From assembly GCA_010027105.1 (NCBI GenBank), contig RGVT01000009.1, positions 1 to 21,536 on the forward strand: a stretch of DNA of 21,536 nt, read 5' to 3'. Under the pieces are notes generated by a model, which did no database searches, was not told where the DNA came from, and was given only the letters and a program-made list of their open reading frames with translations. Made by a program: the position numbers and the translations under genes. The stretch is from Planctomycetia bacterium (GTDB lineage: Bacteria; Planctomycetota; Planctomycetia; Pirellulales; UBA1268). This document shows positions 14,878 to 21,536 of this stretch, in pieces. Numbering within the stretch: position 1 is the stretch's first letter; each line of letters opens with the position of its first letter.

Positions 14878-15690
14878 GTGAGCGTGCCCGATTCCGAGCA
14901 GTCGTTCCTCACCCGACATCAGTTCCTGATCTACCGCCTGTTTTCGCTGTCGGGCTTGATCCCGGTGGGCGCGTTTCTGGTCGTCCACCTGGCGACGAAC
15001 GCCTCGGTGCTGGCGGGGGCCGGCACCTTTCAGTCGCGGGTCGACATGATCCACGCGCTCGGCCCATTGCTCGTGCCGATCGAGTGGGCGTTCATCTTCC
15101 TGCCGATGCTGTTCCACGCGAGCGTCGGCTTCGCCATCATCGCCGGCGGCCTGCCGAACGTCGGCTCCTATCCCTACGTCGGCAACGTCCGCTACACGCT
15201 GCAGCGGGCCACCGGCATGATCGCGTTCGCGTTCATCATCTGGCACGTGATCCAGCTGCACTGGATGGGGGCGGCGCTCGGCGGCGGCCGGTTCGATCCG
15301 CACCACGCCACGAGTTCCGCGGCCCTCGCCCTCCGGCCGGTGGGCGTGTCGCTCGTGTACGCGGTCGGCGTGCTCTCGGCGGTGTTTCACTTCGCCAACG
15401 GCCTGTGGACGCTCGGCATCACCTGGGGCCTGTGGACGAGCCCGGCGGCGATGCGGCGGGCGAGCTGGGTGAGCGTGGCGGTCGGCCTGCTGCTCGGGGC
15501 CGCCGGTCTGGGAGCGGTCGCCGGCATGCAGCGGGTCGACATCGAGCAGGCGCGGGTGATCGAAAACCGCATGGATGACGTGAAGCGGATGCTCGAGGGG
15601 CAGACGCCGGCCACCGGCCCGGCCGTGCGGCGGCCCGCGGTGGTGCCGGCGACGCCCGTGTCCGCGGCCGGAACACACCCCGGGAGGTGA
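14878..15690 (+). CDS. sdhC: Succinate dehydrogenase cytochrome b558 subunit
   Basis: A 270-residue membrane anchor of the Bacillus-type (class B, five-helix, dihaem) succinate:quinone reductase. It passes electrons from the SdhB clusters through two b haems to menaquinone. Five hydrophobic segments are visible: about 20-40, 66-90, 112-132, 155-180 and 196-216. The four expected haem-ligand histidines are present at H37 (VVHLATN), H80 (LFHASVG), H123 (IWHVIQLH) and H171 (FHFANGLW). Their spacing is close to that of B. subtilis SdhC (28, 70, 113, 155). It is longer than the roughly 200-residue B. subtilis protein because of a soluble C-terminal tail (about 218-270). GTG 14878 follows GAGG (14867-14870) by 7 bp. 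It is the first gene of sdhCAB. Confidence 0.93.
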   Translation: MSVPDSEQSFLTRHQFLIYRLFSLSGLIPVGAFLVVHLATNASVLAGAGTFQSRVDMIHALGPLLVPIEWAFIFLPMLFHASVGFAIIAGGLPNVGSYPYVGNVRYTLQRATGMIAFAFIIWHVIQLHWMGAALGGGRFDPHHATSSAALALRPVGVSLVYAVGVLSAVFHFANGLWTLGITWGLWTSPAAMRRASWVSVAVGLLLGAAGLGAVAGMQRVDIEQARVIENRMDDVKRMLEGQTPATGPAVRRPAVVPATPVSAAGTHPGR

Positions 15691-15695
15691 AGGCT

Positions 15696-17666
15696 ATGGC
15701 ACAGGGTCGCGTGCTCGTGATCGGTGGCGGACTCGCCGGCCTCGCGGCGACGATGCGGCTCGCGGAGCTGGGCGTCGGCGTCGACCTGGTCAGCCTCGTG
15801 CCGGTGAAGCGGTCGCACAGCGTGTGCGCGCAGGGCGGCATCAACAGCGTCAATGCCCTCACGCGGCAGCAGGGGGACGACGAATGGAAACACTTCGACG
15901 ACACCGTCTACGGCGGCGACTTCCTCCAGCACCAGCCGCCGGTCAAGGAGATGGCCGAGTGGGGGCCGCGGATCATCGATTTGATGGACCGCCTCGGCGT
16001 GCCCTTCAACCGCACGCCCGAGGGCTTCCGCGACCAACGGCGGTTCGGCGGCACGCTCTTCAAGCGGACCGCCTTCGCCGGCGCCACCACGGGCCAGCAA
16101 CTGCTCTACGCGCTCGACGAGCAGGTGCGCCGGTATGAAGCGGAGGGCCGGGTGAAGAAGTGGGAGTTCTGGGACTTCGTCCAGCCGGTGCTCGACGCCG
16201 GCGGCCGCTGCCGCGGCGCGATCTGCCAGGACCTCGTGTCGATGCAGTTTCGGGCCTTCCCGGCCGACGCGGTGGTGCTCGCCTCGGGCGGGTGCGGGCT
16301 GGTGTTCGGGCGGTCGACGATGTCGATGGTGTGCACCGGCAGTGCGGTGAGCCGCGCCTACCAGGCCGGCGCGGCCTACGGCAACGGCGAGTTCATCCAG
16401 GTGCACCCCACGGCCATTCCCGGAGCCGACAAGCTGCGGCTGATGAGCGAGAGCGCCCGCGGCGAAGGGGGGAGGGTGTGGGTGCCCCGCAGGCCGCAGG
16501 ACGGCCGCGACCCCCGCGAGATCCCCGAGGCGGAGCGGTATTACTTCCTGGAGGAGCGGTATCCGAAGTACGGCAACCTCGTGCCTCGCGACATCGCCAC
16601 GCGGGAGATCTTCGACATCTGCACCCACGACGGCCTGTCGGTCGAGAAGGGCCGGCTCTGCGTCTACCTCGACCTCACCCACCTGCCGCGGGAGATGCTC
16701 GACCGCAAGCTGGGCGGCATCCTGGAGATCTACGAGAAGTTCCAGGGGGTCGACCCGCGGGTGGTGCCGATGAAGATTTTTCCGGCCGTGCACTACTCGA
16801 TGGGCGGCCTGTGGGTCGACTACGAGCGGAGCGTCGACGGCGGCATGGAGGAGGGGTCGGTCCGCAACCACCAGACGAGCATCCCGGGCCTGTATGCGAT
16901 CGGTGAGTGCGACTACCAGTACCACGGCGCGAACCGCCTCGGGGCCAACTCGCTGCTCTCCTGCATCTTCAGCGGCTTGTTCGTGGCCCCCAGCCTGGCC
17001 GCGGTGGCCGGCGCCGGGAAGGGCGGGGGCACCGACGAGTCGCGGCTGTTCGCGGCGGCGCTGCGGGGGCAGGAGGAGCGGCACGAGGAGTTCCTCTCCC
17101 GGCGGGGCGGCGGCGAGAACCCCTATGCCATCCACCAGGAACTGGGCAGCCTGATGACCCGCGTGGCGACGGTCGTGCGGCGCAACGAGCAACTCACGGC
17201 AGCCTACGGCGAGGTGTGCACGCTCGAGGAGCGGTGGCGGCGCTGCTCCCTCTCCGATACCGGCAACTGGACGAACCAAAACGTGGCGTTCACCAAGTCG
17301 CTCGGCGACATGTTCCCGATCGCGAAGCTGATCCTCAAGGGTGCCCTGCTCCGCGACGAGTGCCGCGGGGCGCACTACAAGCCTGCATTCGCCATGCCGG
17401 GCATCTCCGCGACCGACCCCGAAGCCAAGCGGCGCGAGGCCGAGGAGTGGTGCGACCGGTTCGAGCAGAACACGCGGAAGTGGCTCAAGAGCACGGTGGC
17501 CCGCCACGGCCCCGACGGCCATCCGCAGATCGCCTACGAGGACGTCGACACGTCGCTCATTCCTCCGCGGCCGCGGCTGTACGGCCTGGTGGGGGGCGAC
17601 GTGATCGAGGAGGTGTGGAAGGAGCGGACGCAGCAGGGCGCGACCGCGGTCGGGGCGGGCGCCTGA
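15696..17666 (+). CDS. sdhA: Succinate dehydrogenase flavoprotein subunit
   Basis: A 656-residue flavoprotein that oxidises succinate to fumarate (or the reverse) and carries covalent FAD. The N-terminal dinucleotide fold is VLVIGGGLAGLAA (7-19). H41 in KRSHSVCAQGGIN is the FAD-linking histidine. Catalytic or substrate residues are visible at QVHPTA (H237), SARGEGG (R255), PRDIATR (R298, the proton-shuttle arginine), HYSMGG (H366) and GANRLGANSLLSC (R414). Length and motifs fit the Bacillus/Wolinella branch rather than the E. coli SdhA branch. ATG 15696 is preferred because GGGAGG (15682-15687) lies 8 bp upstream; a GTG at 15687 in frame overlaps that site. It begins 5 bp after the sdhC stop. 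Confidence 0.96.
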   Translation: MAQGRVLVIGGGLAGLAATMRLAELGVGVDLVSLVPVKRSHSVCAQGGINSVNALTRQQGDDEWKHFDDTVYGGDFLQHQPPVKEMAEWGPRIIDLMDRLGVPFNRTPEGFRDQRRFGGTLFKRTAFAGATTGQQLLYALDEQVRRYEAEGRVKKWEFWDFVQPVLDAGGRCRGAICQDLVSMQFRAFPADAVVLASGGCGLVFGRSTMSMVCTGSAVSRAYQAGAAYGNGEFIQVHPTAIPGADKLRLMSESARGEGGRVWVPRRPQDGRDPREIPEAERYYFLEERYPKYGNLVPRDIATREIFDICTHDGLSVEKGRLCVYLDLTHLPREMLDRKLGGILEIYEKFQGVDPRVVPMKIFPAVHYSMGGLWVDYERSVDGGMEEGSVRNHQTSIPGLYAIGECDYQYHGANRLGANSLLSCIFSGLFVAPSLAAVAGAGKGGGTDESRLFAAALRGQEERHEEFLSRRGGGENPYAIHQELGSLMTRVATVVRRNEQLTAAYGEVCTLEERWRRCSLSDTGNWTNQNVAFTKSLGDMFPIAKLILKGALLRDECRGAHYKPAFAMPGISATDPEAKRREAEEWCDRFEQNTRKWLKSTVARHGPDGHPQIAYEDVDTSLIPPRPRLYGLVGGDVIEEVWKERTQQGATAVGAGA

Positions 17667-17707
17667 CGGCGCGGAGAACGGGAGCCACCAGGAGCGAGGT
17701 TCGAGCC

Positions 17708-18607
17708 ATGATCCGGGCAGTCGGCGACGGGGTGGTCGAGAGTCGGGAGGGCGAGGCAGCGCACGGCGACGGTGCCGCCGTGCAGCCGCGGACGATCCAC
17801 GTACGGGTGCTGCGGCAGGACGCGCCGGGCGGCGAGAGCTATTGGGAGCGGCACGCCGTTCCCTACGAGCCCAACATGAACGTGATCAGCGTCCTCCAGA
17901 AGATCGCGGAGCGGGCCCGGGCCGAGGACGGCCGCCGGGTGGCACCGGTGGCCTGGGACTGCAGTTGCCTGGAGGAGGTGTGTGGCTCCTGCACGATGCT
18001 CGTCAACGGCCGCACGCGGATGGCCTGCTCGGCGCTCGTCGACCGCCTGCTCGAGGAGAACCCGGGCGAGATCGAGCTTCGGCCGATGTCGAAGTTTCCG
18101 GTCGTGCGCGACCTCAAGGTCGACCGCGGCCGGCTCTTCAGGGCCCTCGAGCGAGTCAAGGCGTGGGTGCCGGTCGATGGATCCTACGACCACGGCCCGG
18201 GGCCGCGGATCTCGCCCGAGGAGCAGGAGGACGCCTATCCCCTCTCGACGTGCATGAGCTGCGGCTGCTGCCTCGAGGCCTGCCCGCAGTACACGCGGAT
18301 CGAGGTGATGCGGCACGAGGACGAGTCGGAGGAAGACTTCGAGAACCGCCGGAAGGCCGCCTACGACCGCGGATTCCTGGGGGCCCACGCCGTGAGCCAG
18401 GCAGTGCTCTTCAACGGCCACCCCACCGGGAAAATGATCGCAGACGAGCGGCTCTCCGCGCTGACACGTGCCGGCGGGATCCAGATGTGCGGCAACGCCC
18501 AAAACTGCGTGTCCGTGTGCCCGAAGCACATCCCGCTGACGCGATCGATCGCCCGGGCAGGCCGCGCCGCCACCGTGTGGGCGATCAAGAAGCTCTTCGA
18601 CCGGTGA
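17708..18607 (+). CDS. sdhB: Succinate dehydrogenase iron-sulfur subunit
   Basis: A 299-residue Fe-S protein that carries electrons from SdhA to the SdhC haems. The plant-type ferredoxin domain holds the [2Fe-2S] ligands C87, C92, C95 and C107 (the CSCLEEVCGSC motif, strikingly Bacillus-like). The C-terminal domain holds CMSCGCCLEACP (C182, C185, C188, C192; [4Fe-4S] with its usual partner cysteine) and CGNAQNCVSVCPKHIP (C261, C267, C271; the [3Fe-4S] set). An N-terminal extension of about 28 residues precedes the ferredoxin fold and is rich in Gly and Glu, so a later start is possible, but GAGG at 17696-17699 fits the ATG at 17708. It follows sdhA by 41 bp and ends the operon. Confidence 0.95.
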   Translation: MIRAVGDGVVESREGEAAHGDGAAVQPRTIHVRVLRQDAPGGESYWERHAVPYEPNMNVISVLQKIAERARAEDGRRVAPVAWDCSCLEEVCGSCTMLVNGRTRMACSALVDRLLEENPGEIELRPMSKFPVVRDLKVDRGRLFRALERVKAWVPVDGSYDHGPGPRISPEEQEDAYPLSTCMSCGCCLEACPQYTRIEVMRHEDESEEDFENRRKAAYDRGFLGAHAVSQAVLFNGHPTGKMIADERLSALTRAGGIQMCGNAQNCVSVCPKHIPLTRSIARAGRAATVWAIKKLFDR

Positions 18608-18622
18608 AGCGGGGCGGATGGA

Positions 18623-18647
18623 GGCAGGCCGAAGGTCGGAGGGTGAG
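18623..18647 (+). repeat. Isolated copy of the 22-bp GGTCGGAGGGTGA repeat
   Basis: GAAGGTCGGAGGGTGA at 18631-18646 is identical to 18950-18965, and the preceding bases (CAGGCC versus CAGGCT) are also near-identical. It lies on the sdhB side of the inverted composite copy, while the main array lies on the helicase side, so the composite is flanked by direct repeats of this unit. Confidence 0.7.
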
Positions 18648-18680
18648 AGGGGGCACTGGGTGACCGTGCGGCTGTCCTTC

Positions 18681-18883
18681 TCGGAGGCGGTCGGGACTTT
18701 CGGCAGAGGCGGTCGGTGGGCACGCGCAGACGCAGGGAGCGGTTGAGGACCATGAAGCGCGAGGCCGGGAAGGCCGGGTCATCACCAGCCGACGGAGGTC
18801 GGCCAAGGAACCGACGGCAGGATGCTGGGCTGTTCCGTGAAGTATCCGTCGAGCATGCCCACCGCCGGCTCCGAATGCGGGTG
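18681..18883 (-). repeat. Composite dispersed repeat, copy C (inverted)
   Basis: Reverse-complement copy of the modules at 5.2-5.4 kb. The R module is at 18681-18750 (well conserved for its first 53 bases, then diverging) and the L module at 18848-18883 (34 of 36 matches). The 97-bp middle (18751-18847) is longer than, and unrelated to, the middle of copy B. The whole 18608-19117 gap (510 bp) holds only this copy, the arrays on either side of it and the helicase promoter; I see no gene in it. Confidence 0.8.
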
Positions 18884-18895
18884 ATTACCGCGGGC

Positions 18896-19014
18896 GTGAC
18901 AGGCTGACGGTCGGAGGGTGACAGGCTGACGGTCGGAGGGTGACAGGCTGAAGGTCGGAGGGTGACAGGCTGAAGCCTGTCCTACGTGGGGGGCGTGACA
19001 GGCTGAAGCCTGTC
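18896..19014 (+). repeat. 22-bp tandem array ending in two REP-like palindromes
   Basis: Three 22-bp units (18896-18917, 18918-18939, 18940-18961) share GTGACAGGCTGA followed by CGGTCGGAGG or AGGTCGGAGG. Two further units begin the same way but continue as the full palindrome GACAGGCTGAAGCCTGTC (18964-18981 and 18997-19014), followed by CCTAC. The array thus grades from half-palindromes to complete ones. It is the mirror image of the 5129-5226 array. Confidence 0.9.
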
Positions 19015-19018
19015 CTAC

Positions 19019-19047
19019 TTGCCGGACGGGCGGGATCGTGGTAGGGT
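19019..19047 (+). promoter_or_regulatory. Likely promoter of the helicase gene
   Basis: TTGCCG (19019-19024), a 17-bp spacer and TAGGGT (19042-19047) lie directly after the last palindrome. The position supports a start downstream of about 19055, in line with the GTG at 19118 chosen for the helicase. The -35 box is the same hexamer as in the sdh promoter. Confidence 0.4.
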
Positions 19048-19106
19048 TTTTGGGTCGAAACAGGTGTTCACGACCCGCTTTGGAACGGCGGACAGGCGGT
19101 TTTCAC

Positions 19107-19112
19107 GAGGAG
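19107..19112 (+). promoter_or_regulatory. Ribosome binding site that sets the helicase start
   Basis: GAGGAG lies 5 bp before GTG 19118. No comparable site precedes the TTG at 19019, where the open frame begins, and that codon falls inside the likely promoter. Confidence 0.7.
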
Positions 19113-19117
19113 CGCGA

Positions 19118-20539
19118 GTGGCTTTTGAATCATGGGGCGGGCGGCCGGCGGAGCTGGCGGAGCCTGCCGGATCGGACCCGGGGGCCGCGGCTCGGTCGCA
19201 GGGCGCCCCCGGCCACGTGGCCGACCAGGCCGAGGGCAGTTTTCGGACCCTGGGACTTTCCGCGGCGACCCTGGCCGCAGTGGATCGCGCCGGCTACACG
19301 GTGCCGACACCGGTGCAGGCCGGGTTGATTCCGCGGGCGCTCTCGGGCATCGACGTGCTCGGCCAGGCCCGCACCGGCACCGGCAAGACGGCCTCGTTCG
19401 TGCTCCCGATCCTCGAGCGGACGATGAAGCCGGGTCGGGGGGGCGGTCCGCGTGCCCTCGTGCTCGTCCCGACCCGCGAACTGGCCGTGCAGGTGCGCGA
19501 CGAGTTCGAGAAGCTCGCCCATGGCACGAAGATCCACTGCGTGGCCGTGTACGGCGGCAAGCCGATCAAGGGGCAGATCGACAAACTCGCGAAGCATCCG
19601 GCCGTCGTCGTGGGTACGCCCGGCCGCGTGCTCGACCACATGAGCCGCGGCACGATCACGCTCTCGGCGCTCGAGATCGTGACGCTCGACGAGGCCGACC
19701 GGATGCTCGACATCGGCTTCCGACCGGACATCGAGAAGATCCTGCGCCGCTGCCCGGAGAGCCGGCAGACGCTGCTGCTCTCGGCCACCGTGCCACCGCC
19801 GGTGCAGAAAATCGCCACCCGCTACATGCGGGATCCCGAAATCCTCGACTTCTCCACCAACGAGATCGCGGTGGAGACGATCGAACAGTTTTATTTCACC
19901 GTCGATCCCACGCGCAAGTTCGAGCTCCTCGAGCGGCTGCTCGACCGGGAGAAGCCGCGACAGGTGATCGTGTTCTGCCGGACGAAGCGGGGCACCGACA
20001 AGATCTTCGAGCGGCTCTCGAGGCGCCGCAGCCGGTCGGGCGGCCAGGCCGGCGAGGTGGCCTGCATCCATGGCGACCTGTCGCAGAGCGTGCGCGACCG
20101 CGTGATGCGGCAGTTTCGCGAGGGCGTCGTGAAGGTGCTCGTGGCCACCGACGTCGTGGGTCGCGGCATCGACGTCTCGAGCCTGTCGCACATCGTCAAT
20201 TACGACATTCCCGAGTTCTGCGACGACTACGTGCACCGCGTCGGCCGCACGGGCCGGATGGGCCGCGAGGGCGTGGCCTACACGTTCGTGGCCCCCGACG
20301 AAGGGCCGCAGCTCACGCGGATCGAGATGCGGATCGACAAGCTGCTCAAGCGTGCCGAGATCGAGGGCTTCGAGGCGTTCGACAACCGCGGCCGGCCGGC
20401 ACCGCTGGCGATCCGCGAGGGGCTCGCGGCCGGGGCGGAGGCGGTCGTCGAGCCGGCCGCCGAGCCGGCCAAGCGGCCGCCTGCGGCGACGCTGCTCGGC
20501 AAGGGCCGGACGCCGAAGCGATTCCGACGCGCGCTCTAA
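19118..20539 (+). CDS. DEAD-box ATP-dependent RNA helicase
   Basis: A 473-residue DEAD-box helicase that unwinds or remodels RNA, probably in ribosome assembly, mRNA turnover or cold adaptation. All core motifs are present: Q motif (F42 and PTPVQ, Q67), motif I ARTGTGKT (84-91, K90), Ia PTRELA (118-123), Ib GTPGR (166-170), II DEAD (191-194), III SAT (222-224), IV IVFCRTK (284-290), V VATDVVGRGID (342-352) and VI HRVGRTGR (373-380). The C-terminal tail (about 410-473) is short, Ala/Pro-rich and basic at its end, closer to the RhlE group than to DbpA or CsdA, which carry an RNA-binding domain. The first 40 residues are a low-complexity extension. The subgroup is tentative. A 40-bp hairpin array begins one base after the stop codon. 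Confidence 0.95.
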   Translation: MAFESWGGRPAELAEPAGSDPGAAARSQGAPGHVADQAEGSFRTLGLSAATLAAVDRAGYTVPTPVQAGLIPRALSGIDVLGQARTGTGKTASFVLPILERTMKPGRGGGPRALVLVPTRELAVQVRDEFEKLAHGTKIHCVAVYGGKPIKGQIDKLAKHPAVVVGTPGRVLDHMSRGTITLSALEIVTLDEADRMLDIGFRPDIEKILRRCPESRQTLLLSATVPPPVQKIATRYMRDPEILDFSTNEIAVETIEQFYFTVDPTRKFELLERLLDREKPRQVIVFCRTKRGTDKIFERLSRRRSRSGGQAGEVACIHGDLSQSVRDRVMRQFREGVVKVLVATDVVGRGIDVSSLSHIVNYDIPEFCDDYVHRVGRTGRMGREGVAYTFVAPDEGPQLTRIEMRIDKLLKRAEIEGFEAFDNRGRPAPLAIREGLAAGAEAVVEPAAEPAKRPPAATLLGKGRTPKRFRRAL

Positions 20540-20649
20540 ATGTACGGCTCGCTTGTGCTTCGCGCGAGCCTTGCCGACGATGTACGGCTCGCTTGTGCTT
20601 CGCGCGAGCCTTGCCGACGATGTACGGCTCGCTTGTGCTTCGCGCGAGC
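20540..20649 (+). repeat. 40-bp tandem repeat with internal hairpin, 2.75 copies
   Basis: Units 20540-20579 and 20580-20619 are identical; a third (20620-20649) lacks the last 10 bases. Each unit holds GGCTCGC and GCGAGCC, 7-bp arms around an 11-nt loop; in the third unit the array stops one base short of the last arm base. It lies between the helicase stop and the glycosylase ribosome site. It is unrelated in sequence to the GACAGGCT palindromes, so two REP-like families occur in the window. The hairpins could act as a weak terminator or protect the helicase mRNA 3' end. Confidence 0.9.
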
Positions 20650-20675
20650 AAACGTTCACGGCAGCGAGGTGCCCG

Positions 20676-21422
20676 ATGAGAGGTCGATCCGCGCGGGCGG
20701 TCAAGCAGCGGCTGGAGAGCCTGGCCCTGGCCGGCGTCACCATCCTTCCCAAGCCCACGGGGACGACGGGCGCAGCCACGGTCGATCGGCCCGAGCCCAC
20801 TGCATCGACGCCCGCCGCGGGGTCCGGCGGTTCTCACGTGCAGGTGGGGGCCGGCGGCGACGGTGGACGGGCGCTCGACCTGATCCGGGCCGAGGTGGCG
20901 GAGTGCCGGCGCTGCGAGGCCCTGGCCTGCGCCCGGCGGAACACCGTGTTCGGCTCCGGCTCCCCCGCGGCCCGGCTCTGCTTCCTCGGCGAGGCGCCGG
21001 GCGCCGACGAGGACGCATCGGGCCTGCCCTTCGTGGGCCGCGCCGGCCAGCTGCTCACGAAAATCATCGAGGCCTGCACCCTCTCCCGTGACGAGGTGTA
21101 CATCCTCAACGTGCTCAAGTGCCGCCCACCCGACAACCGCCAGCCGCTGCCCGAGGAGGTGGCCAACTGCCGCGAATACTTCGAGCGGCAGTTGCTGGCG
21201 ATCGGGCCCGAGTTCATCTGCTGCCTCGGCACGACCGCCGCCCAGGCCCTCCTCGAGACGGCCGAGCCGATCGGGCGGCTCCGTGGCCGCTGGTTCACGC
21301 ACGGCCGGGCCCAGGTGATCTGCACCTATCATCCGTCGTACCTGCTGCGCAACCCCGGGGCCAAGCGGCACGTCTGGGACGACATGCAGCTGCTCATGGC
21401 CCGCATGGGCGTCGGGCCGTAG
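20676..21422 (+). CDS. Type 4 (Fe-S) uracil-DNA glycosylase
   Basis: A 248-residue family 4 uracil-DNA glycosylase, which removes uracil from DNA to start base-excision repair. The four Fe-S ligands fit the family: C77 and C80 (ECRRC), C149 (NVLKCRPP) and C165 (VANC). Motif A is GEAPGADED (105-113) followed by GLPFVGRAGQLL; motif B is YHPSYLLR (218-225). Residues 1-65 are a low-complexity Gly/Ala/Thr extension that family 4 cores lack, as in bacterial proteins annotated as phage SPO1 polymerase-related. ATG 20676 is chosen because GAGG (20666-20669) lies 6 bp upstream and the frame before it only reads through the 40-bp repeats. It is probably read from the helicase promoter or from an unseen promoter in the repeat gap. 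21423-21536 downstream shows no recognisable gene. Confidence 0.95.
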   Translation: MRGRSARAVKQRLESLALAGVTILPKPTGTTGAATVDRPEPTASTPAAGSGGSHVQVGAGGDGGRALDLIRAEVAECRRCEALACARRNTVFGSGSPAARLCFLGEAPGADEDASGLPFVGRAGQLLTKIIEACTLSRDEVYILNVLKCRPPDNRQPLPEEVANCREYFERQLLAIGPEFICCLGTTAAQALLETAEPIGRLRGRWFTHGRAQVICTYHPSYLLRNPGAKRHVWDDMQLLMARMGVGP

Positions 21423-21536
21423 ACCCGGGAGTGGCAATCGTGTTCGGCACGGCATGTGCGCCTCGCACTGCAGCGAGATGTCGAGAGAGGCAACGTGCGC
21501 GAACGGATTTTTGCCGCTATCGTGCGGCCCATGCCT

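Noticed and set aside
14838..15578. An alternative plus-strand gene beginning at ATG 14838
   Set aside because: It is out of frame with sdhC, lies at or before the predicted transcription start, and has no homology, whereas the sdhC frame has all haem ligands.
15387..17522. A 711-codon open frame on the minus strand through sdhA
   Set aside because: SdhA on the plus strand has every catalytic motif; the antisense frame is His/Arg/Val-rich shadow sequence.
18716..18907. A 63-codon plus-strand gene in the repeat gap
   Set aside because: It reads only through the R and L modules of copy C; although a VEHA-RRLRMRV stretch recurs in copy B, the middles are unrelated and no full protein is conserved.
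20352..20675. An N-terminal extension of the uracil-DNA glycosylase through the 40-bp repeats
   Set aside because: It overlaps the helicase C-terminus and runs through tandem repeats; ATG 20676 has a good ribosome site.
21329..21532. A small minus-strand gene at the right end
   Set aside because: Most of it is antisense to the end of the glycosylase gene, and it has no ribosome site or motif.

Overview
The window is high-GC bacterial chromosome with tightly packed genes. I read it as Planctomycetota, probably a Pirellulales-like member. The pointers are a large secretin with a long coiled-coil N-terminus, a DUF11-like beta-sandwich protein, a membrane-anchored PP2C phosphatase, and palindromic intergenic repeats. 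The phylum is inferred from gene character and composition; there is no rRNA or other taxonomic marker here.

Layout. 1-258: no gene; the left edge holds a truncated copy of a dispersed repeat. 259-2447 (-): a PEGA lipoprotein, a PaaK-like adenylate-forming ligase and a DUF971 protein, tightly linked. 2601-5128 (+): a membrane-anchored PP2C phosphatase overlapping an LptF/LptG-type permease. 5129-5489: a repeat cluster. 5490-9747 (+): a secreted DUF11-like protein, a degenerate metallophosphoesterase-like protein, CutA, a small conserved-looking unknown and a secreted TPR protein. 9789-14730 (-): a DUF423 membrane protein, a 925-residue secretin and a PAS-GAF-(HisKA-like)-REC protein. 14878-18607 (+): the sdhCAB operon, encoding a Bacillus-type dihaem succinate:menaquinone oxidoreductase. 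18608-19117: a second repeat cluster in inverted orientation. 19118-21422 (+): a DEAD-box RNA helicase and a type 4 (Fe-S) uracil-DNA glycosylase, separated by a 40-bp tandem hairpin repeat. 21423-21536: no gene recognised.

How the genes work together. The sdh operon feeds electrons from succinate into the quinone pool. A PAS/GAF sensor with a receiver domain is transcribed away from it, from a back-to-back pair of near-consensus promoters. Most of the remainder is envelope biology: lipid or LPS-type transport, an outer-membrane secretin, a PEGA lipoprotein and secreted beta-sandwich and TPR proteins.

No defence system, phage, CRISPR array, tRNA or rRNA is visible. The most unusual structure is a composite repeat (18-bp palindromes, then a 36-bp module, then a roughly 70-bp module). 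Inverted copies of it bracket a 13.9-kb gene block, and a third partial copy lies at the left edge.
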